From the NCBI GenBank assembly GCA_928212115.1, contig CAKMRJ010000001.1, forward strand, positions 187,042,670 to 187,106,669: a stretch of DNA of 64,000 nt, given 5' to 3'. A program made the translations under genes and the position numbers. The stretch comes from Lactuca virosa (taxonomy: Eukaryota > Streptophyta > Magnoliopsida > Asterales > Asteraceae). Of the stretch, positions 54,008-63,351 are shown piece by piece. The number at the start of each line of letters is the position of its first letter. The first letter of the stretch is position 1. The notes under the pieces are model-generated. The model was not told the DNA's origin. It saw nothing but the letters and a program-made list of their open reading frames with translations, and searched no databases.

Positions 54008-57000
54008 TGTCACATCCCCGAACCAGACGGCGGAAACGTCCGAGGGATCGTGTGACTTAAATTGAAATATCATCACATTGAATATACATGAAACATAACA
54101 TAAACATCACCATGCATTAATATAATACAACTGACCTTGTTCACATCAAGTACATTGTTTACATTACAACATCACAGAACATAATTGTTTAATGATTGAC
54201 ATTTCACAAAAGAAATTTCAGAAACACGCTTGATGATTCTTCATTCTAACGGTTACCTGAGAATACAAGTTATTTTGAAAACGGTCAACATATATAATGT
54301 TGGTGAGTTCATAAGCATGTTTGATATAAGAATAGTTTGTATTGTTTGTATAACCCAGAAAATCCGATATTTTCTGTAACAAAAACTGTTTGCGAAAAAG
54401 ATGTGATGATATCATAAGTGTATATATATGTGATTTCAAAGCATGTAAAAGTGAATGTTCTTCATAATTGCTCTTTGTATTGTAGTTGTTGTATGTAGAA
54501 GTGAATAATGTCGTTCCCCGGAAAACCTGATGCTTTCCAATTTAAATAGTATGATAGCTTTGTATTATTATATGAATCACTTTGCATCGTCACAGTGTAT
54601 GAATATGATTTCCCATGAATACTTGGATGGTAATGGATCTCTGTGTGAGTCGTTATAACCATGCATAATAATGACTAATTCGCCTGTCTTGGCATTTTAT
54701 CAAATGCCGGTTTTGAATTAAGATTTTGTCACTCTAGACTGGCCGAATCTAACTGTAGCGAACAGGTCAGGTGTGGGGGAGTCACCCCTGTATAGATCTA
54801 TACACAAACTCTCGCTCTCCCTCCAGAAGACTATGATTATAACTACAGGCTACGGCCGACACTTATTGGTGCCAACCGTTATTTCTCACTAAATCTAAAT
54901 GAAATTGAATAGCATTATTTTACAACCCGCTTTATGTTTACATGAATATAAGGTAAGACTAACAGACAAGAAAGAGGACAACGGAGACCCACTAACTTTG
55001 CATGTTATTACAGGCTGTCGAGTATGCTACGGACACGTTATAGCCCATTAAGCATATGATGAATGTTTAGGACCATATTAACAATGCAAATGGGCCACTA
55101 AGGCCCAATAGCATGTCGAAGCTAATAAAGGCCCGTCGGGCTTGTAATTAGGTCACCAAGGCCAAATATACATGTTTTGTTTATATCGGGCCCAATAATC
55201 GATATTGGACCCAATCCTTGAAGGATTTATCTGTTTTGTCGTTAAATTGTAGTATAGGATTTAGAATACACTTAGTGTCTACTTTTTGACGTTAAAATAC
55301 TCAGTGTTGTTTATAACGATATTTTTAGTTTTTAAAAACACCATTTTTAAACCTTCTTGTTGTAAAACTTTATATCTTTAATCAGATTCTTTTAGAATTT
55401 ACATGTTTGGCTCAAAATGTTTATTTGATCATTTCTGTCCCTTTTTCATATAAAATTTTACATTTTCAACTCTTAACGGTACAAAATGACACTTTTAGTC
55501 CTTTTTGATAAAAAATGATATTTTAGTCCATTAAATTACTTAACTTGGCATTTTCAGCCCAAATAAGATCTTAAAATTTGTAATTTCAGCCTAAAATACA
55601 ACTTTTCACGTTTTCAGCCCTTATTTGCTAAAAATCTACATTTTTGGCCCAAAATCTAAAAACTTTGCATTATTAGTCCAATTTAGCGAAAAAGGTCATT
55701 TTCAGCCCTTGAACTCAATTCATTCACGTATCTGACTTTATACTTTGATAACTTTACAATTTTAGTCCCAAACTTCCATATTTTCGCAAATTTGGGCCCA
55801 AAAACCGTTGGGGCCCAAATATAAGCCCAATAAGAAAAAAGTTATGTTTTTGGTCCTTTGAGAAGTTTTATTTCCATAAAAATCATGTCTTACATAGATA
55901 TATATATATATATACCATATTATCCTTGTAAAATCGAAAATGTCATCTTTTAACCAAATCTTTGTTATTTTTGTAAAAATGACTCCTATGACAATCTTGG
56001 CCTTGTTTTTCACCTTTTAAACATAAAGATTCTTAGATCTTTGAAATATGTTGTTTATTTTGTTATAGTTCATGTATCCTTCACCCTTTAGCCGTAGATT
56101 TCGAGATATAGCAAGTAATATCATATTTTAGAACACAAGCCAAAGAAATCACATATAACAAGTATACACACATAGATCAACACATAATACTTGTATTCTC
56201 CCCCAAAACAAGTAAAAACTGAAAACAAGGGGGTATGAACTCACCTTGGGGTTTTTTGGTTCGGTTTTTGAAGAAGAATGGAAGAAGATGGTGTTGTTTT
56301 TGGTTCTAGCAAGCTCCTTGAGTGGATTTTGTACTTAGATGGGTTCTAGGGAGCATGATCACGAAATTAAGGTGGTAAGAAGAATGAATGAGTTCAAAAA
56401 TAAAGTATGTTACTTAGATTTGTAAGATCTTACCACTAGAGTGTAACTTGAAGTGATTTTTGGTTGAAACCTCCTTGAAATGCTTCCAAGTCTCAAAATT
56501 TCTTGATGAAAGGGGAAAGGTGTTATTGAATGTATACTTAGAAGGAGTTTGATAAAATGTGTGTGTGTGTGTTGATTCTCGGCCGAAGATAAGAAGAAGA
56601 GAGGGGAGGGAAGCTTGAAATGATGGGTGCATGGAAACATGAGAGTTTATGGATGTATGTTGTGTATTTTGCATGGAGGACTAATGGTTATTAGTGAGGT
56701 GGGACCTCACTAATCATTCTTGCATTATACATTTTTTTTACTCATTGGGCCGAGAATGGCCCAATTAGCATGAGGGAATGGGTTTTACAGACCATTAAAG
56801 CTAATTAGGTTAGTTATGGCCCAATAAGACTTATTGGAGTAGTTTATTCCATTTTAGGCCCAATATGGCCCAAAATGTTAAATCTCATAAAGGTGGGTTA
56901 AATTAGAGCCCATTTAAGGGTTCCAAGTTAAAATTAGCCAAATTGGAAGGTTATTGGCCCATTAGGCCCATTAAGGAAATCGTAGTCCATAACGGAGTTA

Positions 57001-57171
57001 AACCTGGATTTTTAGGGTTTCAAATCTTCCGTTGACCATTTGAAGTGTTTGTATAGAGTTTTTGATGGAGTTATGTTGTCACCGAATAGTCATCAAACGT
57101 GATTTCAAAATTTGATTATAATGGCTATCATTGTTATAGCGACAAGGATATAGAATTTCCTAGTTGTGACA
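54008..57171 (-). repeat. E3 5' LTR (right copy)
   Basis: 3164 bp, TGTCACATCC...GTTGTGACA. It includes the periodic array on the minus strand (55460-55860, units ending in TTTTCAGCCC or TTTTAGTCC on the plus strand, about 29-30 bp apart), a donor-like CAAGGTGAGTTCATACCC near 56230-56247 and an acceptor-like TTGTATTCTCAGGTAA near 54255-54270. It forms long inverted arms with S2 57172-58951. Confidence 0.92.
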
Positions 57172-57191
57172 AAAATGATTATTACTAAATT

Positions 57192-57475
57192 GGGTTAAAA
57201 ATGCAAAGTTTTTGGAATTTGGGCCGAAAATGTAAACTTCACGGAAAATGGGCCAAAAATGTAAACTTTTGCCAAATGAGGGCTGGAAATGTTAATAAGT
57301 GCATTTTGGGATGAAATTGTAATTTAGATTATAATTGGGCCGAAAATGCCAAGTAAAATGACTTAAAGGGCTAAAAATGTAATTTGTCATCAAAAAGGAC
57401 TAACAATGTCATTTTATACTAAGAAGGGGCTGAAAATGTAATTTCATGTGAAAAACGGGCTGAATTGGTCAGATA
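57192..57475 (+). repeat. S2 periodic array, right piece, about 29.5-bp period
   Basis: GGGC(C/T)GAAAATGTAA-type units start at 57192, 57221, 57250, 57280, 57308, 57337, 57368, 57396, 57427 and 57457. Intervals are 28-31 bp. Only the G-run and the AAAATG part are conserved. The rest of each unit differs, so the period is held without overall identity. Confidence 0.65.
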
Positions 57476-58956
57476 AATATTTTGAGTCGAATGTGTCAAT
57501 TATTAAACCATGGGGCCAAGGATATAAATTTTTATAAGGATTTAAAAATGATATATATTTTTTTATAAACTAGTAATATCGTTATAAATCAAACGTGGGC
57601 ATCTTAACATCATACGTAAATGCTTCATATAGAAACACTATACCACGTCAAATATATAAAAATAGAACAATGGTACGAATATTGGGCCTGGTACTTGTAA
57701 TATGTGCTTAATGGGCCTTCGTGATCCATTTGCATCTTTATTGGGCCCAATATATTCATTACATGTCTATTGGGCCTCAGTGACCCAATTACATGCTTAA
57801 TGGGCCTAAATTAGCCTTCACATTTTATTGGGCCTTAGTGGCCCATTTACATGTTAATTTAGCCTGGAGTAATTCATCATGTGCTTAATGGGCTTTAATG
57901 TGTCCATGACATACATAACAAGCCTGGAAATAACTTACATGTCTAATGGGCCTCAGTTGTCCTTTTTCATGTTTGTTGGGCTTTACCATTTCACATTCAT
58001 ATATCATCGGGTGTTTGTAAAACTATATACATATAACGTTATACATATTCATGCGGAAACATTTGGGATCTAGTGGGACTTGTCGGTTGACATCACTGAG
58101 TGTATGGCCGTAGTCTGTAGTTATAATCAGATTCTCCTGGAGGGAGAGCGAGAGTTTGTGTATAGATCTATACGGGGGTGACTCCCGCACGCATGAGCTG
58201 TTCGCTACAGTTAGACTAGGCCAGTCTAGGGTGACAAAACCTTGATCAAATACCGACGTTTGAAAAATGCCAAGGAAGGCATATTAGTCTTTATCATGCA
58301 TGGTTATAACGGCTCACATAGAGATCCAATACCATCTTAACATTCCGGAAATCAAACTCTTCAATCGTGTCGATACAAAACACTTTATACGATAATGCAA
58401 GAACTATAACACTTTTATAAATCAGAAAATATCAGATTTTCTGGGGAAAACACTATTAGTCATTACCTCTTTCTTATAACAGATATAATACAAGGAATTT
58501 GGATCTTTCATTTATACATAATTTTACAATGAAAATCACACATACATTTATACTTAATCATTACATCATTTTTAGAGAATTTTACAGAAAATATCGGATT
58601 TTCTGGGTGATGCGCCCAATACAAAATTTTTCAATCAAATATGCTTATGAACTCACCAACATTATATATGTTGACCGTTTTCAAAATAACTTGTATTCTC
58701 AGGTAATCGATAAGCTGAAGAACCGTCAAGAGTATTTTGGGATTTCTTTTATGCAAATGTTAATTATCGTACAATTATGCTTTTGAATTATGTAATGTAA
58801 AACAATGTACTTGATGTGAACAATGCAAGTTGTAATATGTAATGTTGGTGACAATTGTGTTATGTTTCATGTATATTCATTGTGATGATATTTCAATTCA
58901 TAGTCACACGAGCCCTCAGACGTTTCCGCCGTCTGGTTCGGGGGTGTGACATGTAC

Positions 58957-59316
58957 CCTTACTTCTTCCTTGATTGTGTAGGTCTGATACTTAAGTTCTC
59001 TGTTACCGCGAGGGTAACGCGTGTCAACAAATAGGGTCATGTTCTGTGGGTCCAGAGTTGTCGATAAAGATTATTTTTAAACATTCAAAATCCAATCATG
59101 ATAAAGCTGTTATTACCGCCGACAAAACGTTTTAGTACGCCATTTTTTTTATTTTCTAAGGTTGGGGTCTCGAATTACGGTGGATGGGTCCCCTAGTTAT
59201 GACACCTGATTCTACACTTCCAATAACAATGAGGTCGCTTTGGATTTTTTTTATTTTTAATTCTCAATATCCCACTTTACGGAGCTATCGTATGTAAAGA
59301 GTGTCATCATCTCCTA

Positions 59317-59402
<86 letters not shown>

Positions 59403-59565
59403 ATCAAAACAAAAACAGAAAATCTTTTTTTTATGCAAATGCGAAATGCAACAAAACGACAATATTTTGGATTTTTTTAACATAAATGAAAAATCTTTTT
59501 GGATTTTTTTAAACTTTTTTTTTAATTTTTTTTTAGAAGAAAACTTTTTACAAAAAGATAACAAA
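58957..59565. other. Athila spacer resumed, with (TA)n microsatellite
   Basis: Non-coding spacer after S2. A TG/TA run of about 85 bases spans 59317-59401. It is followed by A- and T-rich homopolymer stretches. No coding similarity. Confidence 0.65.
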
Positions 59566-59583
59566 TCCCCTCCCCAAGCTTAA
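59566..59583 (-). promoter_or_regulatory. second polypurine tract-like site of the Athila element
   Basis: Minus-strand TTAAGCTTGGGGAGGGGA, preceded by GGGGACAATGCTTAATTT. It repeats the core AAGCTTGGGGAGG of the LTR-adjacent tract at 34141. Without S2 the two would be about 1.3 kb apart. Confidence 0.5.
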
Positions 59584-59626
59584 AATTAAGCATTGTCCCC
59601 TATGCTTAGGGAGGAGTGGAAAACAA

Positions 59627-60966
59627 CTACTCTGACGAGGATGGAAAGCGACGGAAGAACTCGTCGCGGAAATCGGTAAAGTCCTCGCGATAACCTAATA
59701 CCTCGTCACGATACCTGGAAAGCTGAGAGCTATAAAGCTGATAATCGAGGCGGATAGCAGTCATAGTCTGCTGAAGAGAAGCAATATCCTGGCGGATGTC
59801 AAGATAGTGTTGATAAGTAAAGGGGGAGTTGAGGTCAGGATGAGGTGGCTGGGTAGGTTGGGATCCGTCCTAAAATTCAGTATGCATGGGATCAGGCTGG
59901 CTATAGGAGAGTGGTGTGTCGTCCGTGTAATCAGGGAGCAAAGTGGACGAAGATGGTCTGTCAGAATGTGGACGTAGGGGGGGGGGGCTGTTGTGACCTA
60001 CGTGGGCGAAGAGGTTGTGGAATGTTCGACGGAAGAACCCACACAGCCTCGCTAATGGGGTCGGCGAGGGCGATGTCATCGGGACCAGTGACCTTGAAAT
60101 AAGTGGATCGTCCCAGCATCCAGATATTCCCACCCCGAGCGGGACGTAGCATGTGCATGACCTGAAGGTTCTGCAGGGTCAAGCGAAAGGAGTCACCCGA
60201 AAAGGTGTACTCCGGGGGAGACTGCTCTGCGAGGGTGCGAGCAATGACGGTGATTAGACCACCACAACGAATGGTACCACCGGTGCGAAGGTCTATAACT
60301 CTGTGGAATATTTTGATGATTAAATCACCAAAATGAGGGTGGTATGATCCGGTGACCATGCACCATAAAATGAAAAGCCCGGATTTGCCGGCTTTGGTGG
60401 TCTCAACTTGCGCATAAATAATGTTTCAAATAATTTTCAAAGCGATTTTTAGAACTGGATGGTCAATGCTGGTCTGAACGGATTGGGACGACTCGTAATA
60501 GTCCAATCCTATAATGGAATGCCAAAAATCGCGAAACGTCGAAAGCAGGAGCAGGCTGAGATAAGCTAGTGATGGGTGTATGGAAAAAGGTACACAACGG
60601 GTCAACGTGGATAGAGTGATGGGTGCTAAAAATGCGAAAAGCAAAGTTTCCCTCCTGGTTGACTTTCCTCAATGTAGTTAAAAACTCTCTAGTCAGTAAA
60701 GGACAAGTACCAAAATCTGCAGCTAAAAGAAGCTCCCAACCAATATTGGCGAAGAGAACACGAACACCATCATAAATATAGAGTTCCCGCATCAATGTCG
60801 GGCTGGGAGACTAGACCTGCGGTAGAATATCCGTTTCCTGAAGCTGCTGAAAACAGTCTAATGCAGCTTGGGAGCCTAAATATAAGGTCACATTGTACGC
60901 CTGAATAATGTATGACGGGTCCGGAGTGTCAACATTTCTACGTGAACGGGAAGGTCTAGGAGGCAT
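59627..60966 (-). pseudogene. Athila 3' ORF in the envelope-like position (broken)
   Basis: The ATG at 60966 (MPPRPSRSRR) opens a frame of about 447 codons ending at the TAG at 59627-59629. Athila elements carry an ORF of unclear role after pol. It is often called envelope-like for its position, but I see no signal peptide or membrane segment. Visible blocks: PSYIIQAYNVTLYLGSQAAL, a stop at DILPQV, then GWELLLAADFGTCPLLTREF, REFLTTLRKVNQEGNFAFRI, a frame change near 60520, a TGA in KIIWNII-like text near 60423, and HFGDLIIKIFHRVIDLRTGG. A second frame change sits at the run of C (plus-strand G-run, 59981-59990). The tail reads LSRYRDEVLGYREDFTDFRD. Four lesions make it a pseudogene. Confidence 0.65.
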
Positions 60967-61522
60967 TTTTCAGGTCAAAAACTGGGACAAGTGAGGCACA
61001 ATTTCCAGATAAACACTTATCAATTAAAAATAAATTTTTTCTAAAGACTCCCACAGCGGATACGCAAGCCCGCACAAATATATAATAGAAACAAAAGAGT
61101 TCAGTTTCAGAACGAATATATCTGACTGCGCGCTGAGTAGCAATATATTTTTCGCGTCTGAAATTTTTTTGAGTTTTGAAATTCCGTTAGGATGAAACTC
61201 TTCAGAATTGTGTCCAAAGCAAACGTTTCAAGTTTCCGGACCTGCGAAGTGCTTACGGAGTGTAGATCTGAAAAAGAAACTCACAAAAATTCAAATTTCA
61301 AAATGAAGAAAAAGAGATTTTTGGAGAATTTCAACCGTGAAATCATGATTTTGTTACCGTAGAGATGTATTAGAAGTAAAATAGAAGATATTGATACCTT
61401 TTGTGCTTGATTTGGATGAAAAACTAAGTATTTGTGTGGCTTTTGGTGAAAAAACTCGAAAATAACCGGAATACAGAGAGAGTTTTTGAGTTGTGGTGTG
61501 TGTCAAATGAGGCCAAAGACTA

Positions 61523-61882
61523 GTATTTATAGGAAAAACCAAACCTGCGATCGCATAGGGACAACCTGCGATCGCATGTTCTTAATTTGTTTTTCAAAAA
61601 TCAACGTTTTAAACATTCACGAACGTCCAAGTGTAGTTAATTCAAAACATGTGATCACATGTACATAGGTTGCGATCGCAACTTTTGAAAAAGATATGAT
61701 TTCCGTTATAAAATGACTCGAGGATGCAATATTATAAAAAAACGAAAACATGCGATCGCATAGGGACAACCTGTGATCGCATAAAGTCCTGTTTGTCAAA
61801 AGTCGGCTCAAAAAATCCTCGACGACCTCCTGCGACCCGAACAACACAACATGCAATCGCATAGACTGGACCTGCGATCGCA
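61523..61882 (-). promoter_or_regulatory. internal copy of the Athila promoter array plus TATA box
   Basis: Four pairs of TGCGATCGCA-like palindromes start at 61546/61567, 61650/61671, 61751/61772 and 61852/61873, all 21 bp apart and about 101-104 bp between pairs. On the minus strand a TATA box TATAAATAC (61523-61531) follows 15 bp downstream. It lies in the spacer between pol and the 3' ORF and resembles the LTR array at 33566-33832 in order and spacing. Text between pairs (CTCAAAAAATCCTCGACG against CACAAAAAATCTCCGAAG) is also related. A separate promoter for the 3' ORF is a fair inference. Confidence 0.6.
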
Positions 61883-62102
61883 TGTACCACGAAATTTGAT
61901 TTTTCCAAAAATTTTCAAATTATCTCTGTTCCTTTTTGTATGAAAAACACGATTCAATTAAAAGAAGACGACCTAAGTAACTAAAAACACACAAAAAGTG
62001 AAAATAAGTTGCAAAACGAAAACCAAAAACAGACGTTCGGGTTGCATCCCGGTATGCTGCCCGTTTTTACTGTCGTTGGCTCGACATTGTTACTTGGTTT
62101 CC

Positions 62103-63293
62103 TCAATTGCGGTAAGTCGGGACCTCGACTACTTCCACTTCCTCATTCGTAACTTGAAACCCTTCATAAAATGGTTTGAGACGATGACCATTAACCTTAT
62201 AAAATTTTCCTGTTTGTTCACTTTTAATTTCTATGGCACCATGATCAAACACGTTAGTAACAACAAAAGGTCCCACCCAACGAGACCTTAATTTACTGGA
62301 AATATGTTTAAAACGAGAATTATATAAGAGTACCTTTTGACCGGCAGTGAATACCTTTTGCGAGATCATCTTGTCGTGAAAAGCTTTTGTCTTCTCCTTA
62401 TAAATTGCTTCATTCTCGTAAGCATCGTTCCGAATTTATTCTAACTCCTGGATATCCAACTTTCTCATCTTTCCCGCCTCATCCATGCTCAAGTTCAAAT
62501 TTTTGACAGCCCAATATGCTCGATGCTCCAATGCAACCGGTAATTGACAAGGTTTGCCAAAAACAATTCGATATGGTGACATACCGATAGAAGTCTTGTA
62601 TGTTGTCCAGTGAGCCCATAACGCGTCATCCAATCAAATGCTCCAATCTTTCTTGACCGGATTAATGGTTTTCTCTATAATTCCCTTGATCTGTCTGTTT
62701 GAATCTTCTTCCTGCCTGTTCATTTGCGGGTGATATGTTGTGGATACCCGATGTGTGACACCATATTTCTTGAGGATGGCTTCAAGGGTGCGGCTGCAGA
62801 AATGCGTACCCTGATCACTAATAATGGCCTTCGGTGTCCCAAACCTAGTGAATATGTTTGTCTTGACAAAATCAACTACAACCTTGGCATCGTCTGTTCG
62901 TGTAGCTTTTGCCTCAGCCCATTTAGACACGTAATCCACAACAAGTAAAATATACACAAACCCAAAAGATGGCGGAAATGGGCCCATGAAATCTATAACC
63001 CAAACGTCAAAGATTTCACATACCAAATTTGGAATAAGTGGCATCTGATTCCTAAATGTTAGATACCCAGTCATTTGTCATCTTTCACAAGTTTTGCAAA
63101 ACAAAAAGCAGTTGCTAAAAATATGAGGCCAGTAAAGACCGTTGTCTAAGACCTTGTGTGCAGTGCGTTGTGGACCATAATGCCCTCCACAAGCTTCTGA
63201 ATGAAAAAAATTCAGAATTGACTTGACTTCATCTTGGGGCACACATCTTCTAATCAGTGCAGTGTTTCCATAAATATGGCTCGTCCCAGACAT
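62103..63293 (-). pseudogene. Athila integrase (broken)
   Basis: The zinc-binding region is FHSEACGGHYGPQRTAHKVL with CKTCER, then a stop near 63078. The core reads FDVWVIDFMGPFPPSFG (first Asp), AIISDQGTHFCSRTLE (second Asp) and a Glu in RQEEDSNRQIKGIIEKT. After a stop near 62634 the frame gives DDALWAHWTTYKTSIGMSPY and LPVALEHRAYWAVKNLNLSM. Another stop near 62436 precedes the C-terminal part (62369-62103), GQKVLLYNSRFKHISSKLRS, RWVGPFVVTNVF and KVNGHRLKPFYEG. This is a classic Athila integrase tail with no chromodomain. All pieces are in order, so the damage is only point changes. Confidence 0.9.
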
Positions 63294-63351
63294 ATCTTTT
63301 CGCTTCCTTCTTTATTTTATCTTTCTGGGCTTGGGTGAGATCTAAAGGGAG

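Larger units (their letters stand above)
45998..57171 (-). mobile_element. E3: chromovirus with nearly complete gag-pol, inserted into S2
   Basis: Bounded by TATCACACC (the G of the usual TG is changed to A) and GTTGTGACA, with a perfect TSD AAAAT (45993-45997 and 57172-57176). Minus-strand order: 5' LTR (54008-57171), tRNA-iMet primer site, leader with a hairpin and an extra ORF, gag, protease, reverse transcriptase, RNase H, integrase plus chromodomain, polypurine tract and 3' LTR (45998-48319). Gag and most of pol lie in one frame with a few stops and one late frame change. Hand comparison of about 260 bp of the LTRs gives eight mismatches. It sits in an LTR of its own family in opposite orientation. 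Confidence 0.93.
34843..58951 (+). mobile_element. S2: about 3.3-kb solo LTR split by E2 and E3
   Basis: Three pieces form one LTR: 34843-35837, 45455-45997 and 57172-58951. The ends are TGTCACAACTAG and CGGGGGTGTGACA, with a perfect TSD TGTAC (34838-34842 and 58952-58956). Without the insertions the LTR is about 3308 bp. The ends and interior match the E3 LTRs in reverse orientation. No internal region of its own is present, so it is a solo LTR. It has a TATA-like GTTTATATAAAATAA at 35334-35348, a donor-like TTTGGTAAGT at 35638-35647 and the U5-proximal GAACTCACCAACATT near 58649. Confidence 0.92.

Noticed and set aside
57192..57475. CRISPR-like regular array
   Set aside because: This is plant DNA. 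The units are diverged and touch each other without unique spacers, and the array lies inside an LTR.
34362..59401. The (TA)n runs on both sides of S2 as an inverted duplication
   Set aside because: The sequences next to the two runs do not match in either orientation. They look like independent microsatellites in an AT-rich spacer.
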